Part shown: positions 1 through 18,653 of the stretch, one piece after another
Layout of the letters: each line of letters begins with the position of its first letter
How positions within the stretch are numbered: the first letter of the stretch is position 1
NCBI GenBank assembly: GCA_026745465.1
Contig: JACYXH010000278.1
Span: 642,478-706,477, forward strand
Length of the DNA stretch: 64,000 bases
Source of the DNA: Lota lota
Lineage: Eukaryota > Chordata > Actinopteri > Gadiformes > Lotidae
Direction of reading: 5' to 3'
Notes under the pieces: model-generated
What the model was told of the DNA's origin: nothing
Seen by the model: the letters and a program-made list of their open reading frames with translations, nothing else
The model's database searches: none
Made by a program: the position numbers and the translations under genes

Positions 1-409
1 GTTTGCTTCTGATCGTGCTTTACTCAATGCTGTCATGTTGTTGTTGTTATTGGGCTCTGTAGTAAATCGCCTATCATCATTGGCAGTTAAACTGAGGGTT
101 TTGCTTATCCCTTCTAAAGGTGCCCTTTTAGATGTGTGCAATTTATTAATATTGATTGTGACTTAAACCTCAGCTCTCAATCGATTTCCCGCTCAAATAA
201 ATGTCACAAGTTGTCTTGACAAACAAGGCAGAGGATGGAGTATTTCCGCGCGCGGTGTCAACGCTTTGATGGCAGAGGAAAAACCGGTAACGCTTGGCCT
301 GAATGGCCCCTTGTAACAGAGAGGAGGAGGGAAGGAAAAACACATGAAGATTGTGTTAGAACGCTTGTATTAACTAGTAACTAAAAAGAAGAGATTGTAC
401 TTCTAGAAA
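1..409. other. Anonymous non-coding DNA
   Basis: No long open frame, RNA gene or recognisable transposon is visible. Base composition is mixed and AT-leaning, as in the rest of the non-repetitive left arm. Confidence 0.5.
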
Positions 410-700
410 TGGTGGAGAGAGAACGGTAGAGAGCGGAAGAGGAGAGAGAAAGAGAGAGATATAGGTAGCCTAGAAGGAGGGAGAGAGAGAGATAGAGAGA
501 GAGAAATAGAGATATAGGTAGCCTAGAAGGAGGGAGAGAGAGATAGAGAGAGAGAAATAGAGAGAAGGAGGGAGAGGAGAAGACAGAGAAAGAGAGAGAG
601 GGGGGGGAGAGAGAGAGAGCGTTAGGCCTGGAGAGAGTGAAATATAGGCAGATGGGGGGTATTCTGGAAAGAGAGAGAGAGAGAGCGAGAGAGAGAGGTA
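410..700. repeat. Degenerate (GA)n purine tract with a 53-bp tandem duplication
   Basis: Nearly all bases are A or G on the plus strand. A unit starting at 458 and containing GATATAGGTAGCCTAGAAGG is repeated head-to-tail from 511, so one 53-bp block has been duplicated inside the microsatellite. Confidence 0.85.
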
Positions 701-1654
701 CCCTAAGGTAGAGTCGCAGAGACAGCGTAGCAGGAGGGAGAGTTATTCCGATTTAAAGATAAATAAAAACCAGTGATATAAAGCATGTAAGGAGTCTGCT
801 GTCTACTGAAAAGGTATATGCGATGTTTCAGTGATGGATATCCTGTTGTAAAGCCATTATTGATTCTATTCACTTTGTGTCTCATCTGTCCTCTGGTATT
901 ATAATTTTCTTATTTTTAAGGCACAGATTATGTCGCTTATTTACCTCACTCTCCCCGATATTTCCAGACAGCTGGTGTATAACCAATGAGGCCGTGTCAT
1001 GTGGTACGTGAGATAGGGATTTGATCAGGTGGATGTGGAAAAAGCTCTAGGGAGGTATGAAATTGGAATTTTGAATATAAAATATTTGATTACAGTGCAG
1101 CCCAAAGGAGTTTTAATCCACGTTTGTCTTTTATTCATATTAAAAAATATATATAGAAGTCATTGCCTTTTTCTTCAGCATCGCCATGATTTGAATATGA
1201 CATTGTATGTCAAATAAGGGGATGAAAAGCAAATCAAACAAAACTAATATTATGATGTATTAAGTAATGATAAAGTATGTGTTTCTCCATTTTGATAGGT
1301 AGGTAGATTGCTGGCTGATAAAAGTCTCACGTTTCTTTGTACACTACTATTCTTCTATGGCTCCTTTCCCATTCCTAATTAGCTTCATGGCAGCTGAAAT
1401 GTCATACACTCTTATACAATAGTTTTTTTTTCACCGTGGCGTCGAAGATGCAACGTCGAATCCCATGTGGAAGTTATATGGAAACCTTTAAGGAAATGCA
1501 TTCCAGTACCTTTCTCACCACAGAAAGCAATAATGTCAAGGTCACGGAGAAATGACATTTAGCTAATGACATCTTTCTAATTAAGACATCATGAAGAGCA
1601 TTTTTACTGTCTAGCTTTAAATAACTGACCTGGGTTCCATGTGTTGCCGCAATC

Positions 1655-1657
<3 letters not shown>
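701..1657. other. Anonymous AT-rich DNA
   Basis: Short chance frames only (62 codons at most). No splice-flanked coding block, repeat or transposon end recognised. Confidence 0.45.
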
Positions 1658-1719
<62 letters not shown>

Positions 1720-1732
1720 TGTGTATGTGTAG
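1658..1732. repeat. (GT)n microsatellite
   Basis: About 37 GT units with a few interruptions near the right end. Histidine/threonine-rich frames on the minus strand are translations of this tract. Confidence 0.95.
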
Positions 1733-3148
1733 GTGTCTGAAGCAATCTCTCTCTCTCTGTGGTTGTGCTCCTTTTGACAAACTCCAATTTTAAAAACAAA
1801 AGAAATGTGCAACACAGCTGGCAGCAGTGTGCCACATGCTTTTGTCTTCCTCCCGTGTGGCAGTAAGAAACTGGGCCAGTATTCAAACCGATGGAGCCAT
1901 GGTGAGGGGTTGGCCGGCGTGTGTGGGGGAGGTGGGAGGGGGGCAATATGCACCTGGATGGGGAGGAAAATGTCTCTCACTCGCGGGGTAGTTGATTGAC
2001 TGCAGACCGCCATGAGAGGAAATTATGCACCTACATGAACACCTTTCTGGTTGCTCGTGGACGGGATTTCTGGAGATAGTGAGCCATGGAGGTGGGCAGT
2101 GGACTCCACAAAAGAAAATGTCAGCACTTGGCTCTCTAATAGCAGTACAAATCTGGACAGGAATCTATTAGGGAAGTGGGGTAGGTGGTGGGGTGTCTGT
2201 GTGGGGGGGTGTGGGGCGCAGTAATAATGTGTTGTGAACAGAAGCTCTTCCCCCAGGGTCCACGGAACGACGAGGCGATGAAGAAAAACACAGCGGTGCT
2301 TGAAGGAGTGCTGTGAGCGAGCACGCCATTGAAAAATTCTTGTAAAATTGCTAGGTTTATTAGAAGACGCACACTTAATATACTGCTTTCTCATCTCGGC
2401 CCTGGAACCGAGAAGTGGTTTGAATAGGGCCAGAGTGCTGACGGATTTCATTGAAGACATGCCCCCCTTTTTTTGTTATCTCCGGTCATCTCATCACAAA
2501 CTCCTGAAAACGTAACACAAAACAGGCAAGTCTAGCTGTGAAAGCAGAAAATGGCATAATGGGTATTTGGCAAACATTGCATTGGTAAGAAAATGTTGAA
2601 CTCTGCAAAAACACGTAATACGGTGATATAATTGGGTTCAACGGAACCTCGCGGCAACTCTCTGACATTTGTGTGCAAGCATCTCTGAAACAAAAACAAA
2701 AAAAATGCGGCCGTTTATGAGATCCTGTAGGATTTCTATGATCACATCAGTGGCAGGTCAAGCCACTGTGGCCGCCGGGCAATTGCTGCAATCATGTCCA
2801 CAATGCCACAAAGGCATGCACAACATCCAACCACCTCCTGAATGGCCGATTTAATCCATCAAAGAACTTTGGATATATACATCACATATTTTAAAATAGC
2901 AGTGAAAAAATCACTTCAAAGTTCAAGTTGAAAAAAATACAAATCCAGAACAGAGCCTGATTTAAGTAGCCTTTTAGGATAAGGCTATTGCAGATGATTT
3001 GGGGGGGGGCTGGGTGCTTTGTCTCACTCTAGTCTTCTGAGATGTGATTCGCCGCCTCCACGCTGATATTCGAACAGGAAGAAAATAAAACATTATTGAT
3101 CCTCCTGGCCTCACGGAGAGATCCACATAATTTATTAACTTGTCGACA
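1733..3148. other. Anonymous non-coding DNA
   Basis: A few GGGG-rich patches (1925-1945, 2200-2215, 3000-3010). Frames of 145 codons or fewer on the minus strand show no recognisable domain. Nothing else is supported. Confidence 0.4.
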
Positions 3149-3173
3149 CCCCCCCCCCCCCCCCCCCCCCCCC
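3149..3173. repeat. Poly-C tract (25 nt)
   Basis: An uninterrupted C run; the first of several long C/G homopolymers in the window. Confidence 0.95.
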
Positions 3174-4139
3174 TGCTGGAGCCCCTCATGGTGTAACTCA
3201 CTGGTGTCTGCTGCATGTCCTTACCATTGCATACTGTATTTACAATCAGCAATAAACACACATATATGTCTATCTGTCTGTGTGTCGGTCTTTGTGTGTG
3301 TCTGTCTGACTGTCCATCCATCCGTCTATCTCACCATCCTTTTTGGGCCAGCTGACAAAAGTGTTTGTTGCAACGTGTGTTTCCATGTGCTGTGTATTTC
3401 CGTGTGCCTGTTTCAATTACCCCCCTAAGCTTAGTGAAAAGGTCAACCTCCTCAGAGTGGTTCTGCGGGTGTGGGGTCCCAAGCAGTAACACTCCATGGC
3501 GGGGATTAGCTGGCTGGCCCCTCTCTGACTCCTACTCTCTGACATTTTCATTCCGTGACATCACCTTAGGTTGTGGCCCCTTGGTACTATTAAGGGACCA
3601 CTCTCTCCCTTCCTATCTATCTCCATCACTCCCTCTCTCTCTCTCATTATATTTCTTCATCTCTTCTTCTCATTCTATGGAGCACTTATATTGTTTAGTA
3701 GAAAAAATCGAATTGCGATGGGCGATATTCACCTAGTGGCTATCTTGGTTCCATCTTGGTTCTAAATGCTAGCTGGGTGGAGGAATTGAATGATAATGTT
3801 CAAAGCGGGTGAAGATGGCCGCTAGCTGAATATGGCCCATTCTTTGTATAAAAAGTTGTAAACTTGAACTTGAGAGCTAAGCAGCAGTAGCTGTTTCTTT
3901 ACTGTGCATGTGGCTATGTTTGTTATCGATAGCTACAGATAGGCCTCTGTGTTTAGATAAATTGCCCGTTATCTGAGCTTATTTTTGTTGGGATCCTCAT
4001 TAGCAATGCTAATGCTGTTACATCTGCATATTTACATGGAGATACTTCAGGACATTTAGAAACTATAGTTAATTATCACATATTACAATATGTGAGATGA
4101 TACTGTCTGTTTGATAGCTCCACCTATGCTGTGTGCAGT
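3174..4139. other. Anonymous DNA with TCTG/CTCT-rich patches
   Basis: 3268-3330 is a degenerate GTCT/GTGT stretch and 3600-3670 is CT-rich. The 110- and 123-codon plus frames here are low-complexity and are not supported as genes. Confidence 0.4.
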
Positions 4140-4262
4140 GTTGGGTAACGTTACTTTAAAATAAACGCGTTACATTACAAGAATACTGCCATTAAAAAGT
4201 AACTTGTTCCGTTACATTACCTGAGAAAAGTAACTCGTTACATTTATTTTCTGTAACCAAAA
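4139..4262. mobile_element. GTAACG/TTAC-rich repeat fragment, probably from a DNA transposon
   Basis: The block opens with GTTGGGTAACGTTACTTTA and then alternates GTTAC and GTAAC words (CGCGTTACATTAC, AAGTAACTTG, AAGTAACTCGTTACA). This pattern is common in dispersed non-autonomous DNA elements of fish. No terminal inverted repeat pair or TSD could be closed, so the class is inferred. Confidence 0.4.
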
Positions 4263-4455
4263 ATGAAAACCCCTTAAAAAAAACTATGAATCAACTATCA
4301 ATATGACTGCGTTTGTTGCTTGTGTAGCAGATATATTGTTTCAGATATAACATGATAGTGTTCCACTTGCCATGCATTTAATTTGATAAAGCGCATGGGA
4401 CTTCCCCCTTAGTGCCCCTGTATACTTGGGGAGTAAACCCCCTTTCGATCTTCCC

Positions 4456-4980
4456 AGTCAGATTTTACAACTTCATTTTAAGTTGGAAATGTTTTAAGCA
4501 CCTGTTATCAATATGATTTGTGTTGCTAGTAGCTAATATTTATTTTATTTTATAGTGACCTTATGAGAAAGACTGCGGTCCTGACCTGATCTTTTTGATT
4601 ACCAGGTGTTTTGTTTTTCGCAATGTATTGTGTGTGACGATCACGGCCATGGTCGCCATGCTCCCAAGGGACCCTGGGAGGGTCGGCGGAAGTTGCACCG
4701 TCATGGTCGGGGGCCATGACGTGTGTTTTCTCGTCTGTGTGTTGTGTTGAATAAAAGGCAGCGCTCGTAGTCGTAAGGTGTATGGAGCACGGGAGCTGTT
4801 ACTAAACCGATACCCTGGGCTCTCCTCTGGTCCTTCCCTACTCGCTGCCACAATGTGTTGTTTTTCTGTACATCCGCTGTAAATTGTAATCGCGCCCCAG
4901 TCTGATTTTACAACTTAATGCGATCTTATGAGAAAGACTGAGGTCCTGACTTGATCTTTTTGATTAATTTACCAGCGAAT
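4456..4980. repeat. Imperfect direct duplication flanking a possible short LTR-like insert
   Basis: Two blocks occur twice: CAG-T-(A/T)GATTTTACAACTT at about 4456 and 4896, and CTTATGAGAAAGACTG plus the following GGTCCTGAC and TGATCTTTTTGATTA at about 4559 and 4924. Between them lies unrelated, GC-richer sequence (about 4610-4890) with an AATAAAAGG motif near 4751 and approximate TG...CA ends. It could be a decayed solo LTR inside a duplicated segment. No clean TSD was found. Confidence 0.4.
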
Positions 4981-5069
4981 AAACGGCTTCTGCCAATGGC
5001 ATACGATTGAAACATTCACGAAAATGAATTAATCAGAGATGAAAGAAAATACCAAAATATTAAATTGAT

Positions 5070-9599
<4,530 letters not shown>

Positions 9600-10560
9600 G
9601 AATGCCTCCAAGAGGGGGTTAAAGGAAAACTTCAAAAGATTTCAACCTGGGACCATTTTGGGACACTGCATTTGTTTTTGTTTTTAATCCAGTTTTGAGC
9701 AAGAAAGCTGCAGCTATTATCCCGAAAACGAGCTGCAACGCCATCCTTTTGGGCAATTGCGCCTGACAATGTACATCATCTAAAAGTTTTTGTTTTTACC
9801 GTTTACTCTATATTCTGATGTTATAGAAAGGATCCCAACAGAGAAATATAAAAATGTTCTTTACCTTTCGCTTGATCCTGGTCTGTTTGTTAATGTGTCC
9901 AACCAAGTCTCGCTCATTGTAGTTTTCCAGCGCTGGTTCAATTAGCTTCTCTGAAAGTTCTATAGCGTCAAAACATGGTGTGTAAAATGGTGTCCTAAGA
10001 AAAATATGTAGCACTGAATGTGAAGGTTAAATATGTTACAGGGAAACAGATTTTGAGGTTGCTGTGGTTTAGAAAATAGGAGCAGCTTACTATGTTCTTC
10101 TCCAACTGTAATCTCCTACCGCTAATTGGACTAGAACCAGGTTTGCCAACACAACAATGGACTTAATTGGTAGCAAAGGTTTAACCTTAGAATCCATACA
10201 TTGATTAGCTGAACTGCTATTAGACATTACATTCTCACCTCTTCTGCTGATTAGCGTCTGTGTTTCATCATCGATCATCCAATCAATTGATTGACCAGCA
10301 CCTGAATGGTTATTAGCTGAGAGGCTGTTAACGGATTGGCCGTCTGGTGATGAGCATGAGCCGCTCAAGGAAAAGAAAACATTGCAGCAAGAATCAATGT
10401 AAAGCAAATGTTGAAACCTAAGTCGGAAACTGAAAAGTCTCAAATGTGATACTGAAGGGACATATTGCATATTTTTGGTACGCCAAACAAATGTGATATT
10501 TACTAATGAGACCACTGCAGCATATTTTGGTGCTCTATTGCCCTTTTCAAAGTCTCTTCT
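9600..10560 (-). mobile_element. Possible decayed DNA transposon with minus-strand open frames
   Basis: Two minus frames (10515-10090, 141 codons; 10014-9808, 68 codons) have balanced, non-repetitive amino-acid composition, unlike the microsatellite frames around them. The left edge has TTAAAGGAAAACTTC and a purine-rich run similar to dispersed fish DNA elements. No inverted terminal repeat pair, TSD or named transposase motif could be identified. They could equally be chance frames or an unrecognised exon. Confidence 0.25.
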
Positions 10561-10876
10561 CTTTTCAGCATTATTTTGTTAGTCTTCATGAGGCTCGTGG
10601 CTCCTGACTCGGCGGTCCTGCCTTACTGTCCCTTCACCATGATTCCTGGACACCATTATTGTGATGCAGGTCAGCAGCACAAACACGACAGTCTCCCCAA
10701 GGTAGGATGTCCAGAACATTCTGGGGCGGCTAAACATTCACAGCAACATTGCAGTCTTCCAACTAAGACAAAAATAAAAAATACCTTGGAGAGGGAAACC
10801 AAACCCTGTACTCCCAGAAAATAACATCATTATGAGTTAGTTGAGTCTAATACACAATATAAAATAAGCACTTTAC

Positions 10877-10880
<4 letters not shown>
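10561..10880. other. Anonymous DNA
   Basis: One 82-codon frame without recognisable features. Nothing else seen. Confidence 0.35.

Positions 10881-10953
<73 letters not shown>
10881..10953. repeat. (GA)n microsatellite
   Basis: About 36 perfect GA units. Confidence 0.96.
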
Positions 10954-10957
<4 letters not shown>

Positions 10958-12383
10958 ATCCCAATAGATAAACCCAGGAACCCAAACTCACAACAAGGAG
11001 GACTTATTGGGGCATTGATCATGGCCAGGCACCCTCGCTGGTGAGGATAATATACAATTGATTGAGGCAACCATGGGAGAGAACACATCTACCTCACACC
11101 ACTGGTCTCACCGCTGTGGCGCGCTGTAAATGCTTGAGGAAAGATAATGAGATTGGAGAAAGTATTGAATAAATTGAAACACGTTGGGTATAAGAGAGGG
11201 GGATTAGTTTGGTTTAGTTTGTTTTTAGTTTTACTCCACTATGTATTGGATAAAACACTTTAAATATTTAAATATGTATTATTTAAAAGTTTAAAAGCTA
11301 ACTTCACTGTAGTGTAAAAATATTACATTTTAATCACTCTGTTGTTCATCACACAACATAACTGGGCAATTAAATAATAGTTCTAATTTTAGGTTTCTTT
11401 TAATTCCCTTTAGCAAAGGCTAATATTTCTATGTTGATGTTTCGCTAGTTTTTTTAATAGTTTTTTGGCAATTCGATATAGATCATTTTCTCTTCATCAT
11501 AGTACTGTAGCTCACATTGCGGACTACCTGATCATTGTAGACTGCCTGAGAAAAGCGAAGAGTTACATAAAATGAGGCCCCAAACATACACGAAACGGTC
11601 ACAAGCCGATGATTATCAACCCAAAGTCATTACTTTGGGTTGGCAGCCACATGTGTCCAAGACACGATTCAATCCCCATGGATGACATAATGGACAGTCT
11701 GTCTAACCAATTAGCAAGCTTGCTATGGTCAGAGAAACTGTTCAGGGAATGAGAGTTATATGAATATTTCATGGTGAGGCACAGGTTATGTAGGACAGGG
11801 AGGGAGGTGGGGTTGCTGCAAGCCAGATTTGAAGGGGACTGTGAAGTGGCCATGTTGGGTTCGTTGGCGTGGAGGTGAACAGAGAAACAACAATATATTC
11901 TATCCACCTTTTCTATTGTGCTGATCTGTTTGGTGGCATGGTAAGAGTTTCATGTCACACACACGCACATACAAAGACAGAGAGACTTCAGACATCTGAC
12001 GATCATGTCTACACTTCTTTGCTCTGGTACAACTGTCTGCCCACTCACAACCTCACTCTGTGGCTCTGTGGCTTTGTGGACAGCACTGTCTGTGCATCTA
12101 TGTGCGTGTGTGTGTATTTTTGTGTGCAAGATTTTGTGTGTGCAACTTTCTTGTAGGAAAAGGAATACAGTTGTTATTTTCTGTAAGTGTGTGCTTTCAG
12201 TGAGAGAAGAGCACCGCAGTGCGCTATTAGCATGTTTACACGCCCAACGCCATATTTTCCTTACAGAGTTGACATCTCTGACTTCTCTTCACAGCCGGCT
12301 AAACAGGAGCCAAACAACTGATTATTCAACTTGATCTCTCAACCTAATTATGCACATTGATATAACTTCAAGCTTGATAAACA

Positions 12384-12388
<5 letters not shown>
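10954..12388. other. Anonymous AT-rich DNA
   Basis: Frames up to 109 codons (for example 12005-12334, Cys/Val-rich over a GTGTGT patch) lack any recognisable domain. No transposon signal is visible. Confidence 0.4.

Positions 12389-12434
<46 letters not shown>
12389..12434. repeat. (TA)n microsatellite
   Basis: 23 TA units, perfect. Confidence 0.96.
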
Positions 12435-12436
<2 letters not shown>

Positions 12437-12484
12437 TGTTGAGTACGAGGTCATCCTCCACATCATAAACCATAAAGACTTCCG

Positions 12485-12485
<1 letters not shown>

Positions 12486-12569
<84 letters not shown>
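12486..12569. repeat. (CA)n microsatellite
   Basis: About 42 perfect CA units, only 51 bp downstream of the (TA)n tract. Confidence 0.97.
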
Positions 12570-12571
<2 letters not shown>

Positions 12572-13134
12572 CCCTTCAACTCTCCACACTGTACCCCTTG
12601 CTCGCCTTCACCGGGGGCTGAACTCTGTGAATCACTCGTGTGTGATGATACAAGCCTGCCACACTTTCCCATGATCCATTGCAGTCCTTCTGTCAGTGGG
12701 TAGCAGAAGGTTAAAATTTGCAGCCGTTGAATCACTCCATGAACAAATTTTTTAAAAAGGAGCTTTCCCTTGATGTCACGTTGCCCACTTTCTCTGAAGT
12801 AAGTATCTGACAGTATCCCCCCCCCCCCACCCCAACACACTCACACATACACACACACACCTCACAAATCAGGAGACAGGGAGGTGGTTTTTCGGGGGAC
12901 AGAGAGCGTGGTGAAGAAGAAGAGCGCGATGAAAATATTTTCAGAGGCGATGATGCGATGCCCGCTTGAATTAGCGTGCTAATGTAGCGTAGCGCAAGAA
13001 TAGCGCACAGTGGCTTTGACTTAGCTGTCGCCAGCCCAAGGCCATGCCATCGAAGGCTAATTTTCTACTACTAATGGGTGACCGCCGGCCGGATGGCTTA
13101 ATAAGCATGGAGTTACAGGTTGCGAAAGGGAGGT
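12570..13134. other. Anonymous DNA with short C and CA runs
   Basis: A C run and CA-rich patch near 12820-12860. No gene or transposon recognised. Confidence 0.4.
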
Positions 13135-13560
13135 CAAGCACGAAACAGTCTGGAGAGGACAGAGAGGAGGATGGGAGAAAGATGGGGATGGGGGGAAGAG
13201 GAGGAGGAGGGTGAGAAGAAAGAGTAGGAGGATGGGAGTGAAGGAACAGAAGAGAGAGGTAGATAGATAGAAGATGGAAAAAGTTGGATGGGAGTAGGAG
13301 GAGGAAGGGAAGGATTGGAAGAGAGGGGGAGGAGGATGGGAGGCCACTTATAAGAGGGGGAAGAGGAGGAGGATTGGTAGATGAGAAGGAGGATGCTACG
13401 AAGATGAGGATGGAGCAGAGCAGGGATGGAGAGAGCCGATAGCGAGAGAGACGGTGAATGGCTGGGGGGAGAAGGGGGACTAGATATGTCAGCTGTGGAA
13501 GAATCTGTAGATATGAGATATTAGCTTTTTGGGGGATAGGAGGAGACAGAGCAGGGAGGT
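13135..13560. repeat. Long polypurine region (GGA/GAGG-rich, about 430 bp)
   Basis: The plus strand is overwhelmingly A+G with GGAGGA, GGGAAG and GATGGGAG words. The minus strand therefore gives Pro/Ser/Leu-rich frames (217 and 96 codons), which are composition artefacts. Such tracts can adopt triplex (H-DNA) structure. Confidence 0.8.
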
Positions 13561-14139
13561 GGAGATCTGTGCAGACAGTAGGATTATAAAGTGTTAAGAC
13601 GGTGAAAAATCGACAAACAGTCATATTAACACAACATTTGGGAGGGCTCTAAAGAATACATGATAATTCTATGATATGTAGACCGGCAGGCGTAGCATAC
13701 AAAGCATAAAGTGTGATGATGACTGTAGCAACGTGGTATCTATCCTAAACTACAGAATAGGTTGTTTGTCAAAATGACCCAAAACGACCCATTTGACCGT
13801 TTGCTGGTCCAGCATGGTCTTTCAATAAAAAATATATTAATACCGCCTTTAAGGTTTTTTGAAGTGTGAATGTAATCAATAAAGTAAAAAGTAGACAAAA
13901 AAGATTTCAAAAGACCTTAAATGATCATCATGGGGGGCATAGACCTACATGAAGTGATGCAAACACACATTGGGGCACACAATTACTTGGGAGTAGGATA
14001 GAGACATCTGATCTTTTTTATATGAATAAGGTTATTAAGGTCCACTTAAATAATCAATTTGGATGCTCTAGCACTACAGGATGTCATGCAATTAGCAGGT
14101 GAACTAGGGGTCAAGGACACTTGGGAGTGAGCTATGACC
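13561..14139. other. Anonymous DNA
   Basis: No open frame of note, no repeat and no RNA gene recognised. Confidence 0.4.
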
Positions 14140-15080
14140 TTTTCTATTTTACTCTGCTGACCCGACTTGGCTTGGCGCTGCAGCCCAGTGCAGCTGGGAT
14201 TTGCATCTCCATTACAACATGGCTACCCGCTTGAAGCATAACTGATGGCATGCTTGTCTTGTCCAGTCAATGGCCCAACAACACACACACTTCTACAAAA
14301 TTGTATTGATTTGTTTCAAAGACAATCATGTATTTGGTTTGTTTCAGACAGACACAGAACAGACAGAATAGACACAGAACACATTCACGACGATGAATTC
14401 AGTTTGACCTTCAATAAGCCTATTCCCCCTTGTTTGCTTCCTAATCTCAATAGCTCATTGAGAGAAGATGTATTTCAGAGAACATTGGACAATGTTTCAC
14501 ACATATTTCCCAGAGTGCCATACTATGTGTCCTTGATATTAGGAAGAGTTCGTGTTAAATATAAATGTCAGAAATCTGATAGTGTGAAATATTGTGTGAA
14601 ATATTGTCCAATGTCCAGTCTTTGAATCAAGACTAATCTGAAAGAAATATGTCCTACTAACAAGCTATTTGGTTTTGCAAGCGAATATCGTCAAACTAGC
14701 AATTACTGCAGTGCACTTCTATCCAAACCTTCAATACCCTTTTTAATGAGGCATATATAGGAACAAACAAATAATGAAGAATCATGCTGTTGAGAACTCT
14801 AGCCATGATCTGCGTGCATGGTGATGCGGCAGTTATTGTAAGAATAATAACTGAGAGCGCAGTTATTGTATTTTTAGAGGCTTATATATTTCTACATTTG
14901 AGAGACAACTTTACCGCTGCCCGCTTGGAGATTGGTCGGTCACACTTTGGCCCCACTTTGGAGATGGTCCAACTCAGGCGTGACCTAGCCCAGCTCGGCG
15001 TGTTTGAACTGGGAATGGAAACGCAAATCAGCGCAGCTGGTTTGACTCGGCACGGCCAAAAGTGCCAATGAAAAAAGGCC
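14140..15080. mobile_element. Putative non-autonomous DNA transposon (hAT-like), decayed
   Basis: The two ends are imperfect inverted copies. On the left, 14176-14215 has GCAGCTGGGATTTGCATC and TCCATTACAA; on the right, 15010-15045 has AATGGAAACGCAAATCAGCG then CAGCTGG. GACCCGACTTGGC on the left matches the inverted GACTCGGCACGGCC on the right. The outermost bases are AGGTCA-like and AGGCCC-like. Internal sequence has one 126-codon and one 95-codon frame with no transposase motif. The exact termini and an 8-bp TSD could not be fixed. Confidence 0.45.
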
Positions 15081-17223
<2,143 letters not shown>

Positions 17224-17228
17224 CTGTG

Positions 17229-17751
17229 TGTCATGAATCCTGCACCTTGAGCCTGTTTTGCCTTAGTTTCATTTATTCCTCTGACCTGAAGTCCAATTTT
17301 CCTGAGTTTCCTGAACACATCCCGGCTGATTGTCTAACTACGTTCACCTGCTGCAATCTGCACACCTTGTCCTGATCATCACCTATGCACTATTTAAGCC
17401 ATGACCAGACATCCATTCCCTGCCGGATCGTTAGCGTAACCAGTATGTTTAGCTCTCGTGTCAAGCTTCAAGTTTTGGAAAGTAGTTGCTGTTTTTGTCT
17501 CTGTTTGCCTGTCGCTAATCTGCCGCCTACTCCTCTGTCTACAGTTACTCACCTGGATTGTCACTCACACCTGCCTGCCAGTGAACTTCACTGCAGCACT
17601 TTGGATCAGCACAAGAACCTCCAGCCTTCCAGCCTCTCCCACTCATGACCAACATTCAAAATTCAGTTTCCAAATAAATACTCACCTTGTAAATTCCAAC
17701 TTACCTCGTCCTGGTCTGCTTTTGGGTTCCTGCACTATACAAATCGTGACA
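17229..17751 (+). mobile_element. Solo LTR of a Ty3-type retrotransposon (523 bp)
   Basis: Termini are TGTCATGAATCC...TCGTGACA. A perfect 5-bp target-site duplication CTGTG lies at 17224-17228 and 17752-17756. A TATA-like TATTTAAG at 17391 and a poly-A signal AATAAA at 17673 put the transcriptional direction on the plus strand. The absence of internal sequence means recombination between two LTRs removed the body. The overall look (TGTCA...TGACA, TATTTAAG, CAAATAAA) fits fish gypsy LTRs; the exact family is not named. Confidence 0.88.
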
Positions 17752-17934
17752 CTGTGACCCACTCAAAATGCCTTTGTGACCCATCAGGTGAGAATCACTT
17801 CCTCAGAGTGTGCAACACCGTCCATCTTTTCAGGAAATGAACCCAGCAGCCATGGAACTGTAAAGACATGTTCCTCCATTAGCTTTAAAAAATTTTTTTA
17901 TATATAAATGTATTTAATTAATGTTGAGTGCCAC

Positions 17935-18119
17935 ACGGTTTGACCAGGGTAGTAGTTAGGGTGTTTGACTACCAGCTGAATGGTTCTGGGTTCGAATTCC
18001 AATGTCAACAGTTAACCTATAGCATCCTTGAGCAATATGCCCATAACCCTTACCTGCTCATTAAGGGCATTCATTGCTTTAGATGAAAGTGTCTGCTAAA
18101 TGTCTAAATAGTAAATAGT
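17935..18119 (+). mobile_element. tRNA-derived SINE
   Basis: Pol III box A TAGTTAGGGTG at 17952 and box B GGTTCGAATTCC at 17989 sit 37 bp apart, as in a tRNA-derived head. The 3' part ends GAAAGTGTCTGCTAAATG at about 18084, the tail shared by many fish SINEs and their LINE partners. No tRNA cloverleaf is conserved, so it is not a tRNA gene. Confidence 0.8.
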
Positions 18120-18653
18120 CATTTTATTAGAGTATATTCAAAACATGCCAACCGTATCATGAATTGCTGTGCATTGCCTCCTCCTGTTCTGTTGCCTGTG
18201 TGTCCTGTTTGATGTATACAGTAATGCATTATGCATGCCTGCTCCCATATATCCATATACAGGATCACTGGGGGCGCAGTCTCCTCGCGGACTCCCTGCT
18301 CACTGCTGCCATTCATTGGTGATCGAACACAACGAACAAAGCCCCATTTTCGGGTTAAACCTGAATAACCTTTTGCTGCAGTAAATATTCCTTTGACAAA
18401 CCATGTTGCGTGTAGTATTTCTCACTTAAGTAAAGCTCACCACACACATACAATTGTAGATATATCTTTCTTCACTTATCTTCACAGTGGCACACAGTCA
18501 GCCCCACGTGTATTTCTCCATCACATCCATGCTTGAGGCATAATAGATACAATATTTTGATAGCGAAAAGGTTACATTTCAAGTTAAATTGACAGCGGCG
18601 CCCACCAGTTAGGAAACACAAAGTCTGTTTATTTCAACTGCTAATGTGTTAAA
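18120..18653. other. Anonymous DNA
   Basis: Frames of 65-71 codons on both strands without recognisable features. Nothing supported. Confidence 0.4.

Noticed and set aside
12971-13624. 217-codon minus-strand Pro/Ser/Leu-rich frame
   Set aside because: Arises from a polypurine tract lacking stop-codon composition; no domain recognised.
17952-18000. Functional tRNA gene
   Set aside because: Boxes A and B are present, but no complete cloverleaf; the downstream tail identifies a SINE. The same applies at 37505 and 44032.
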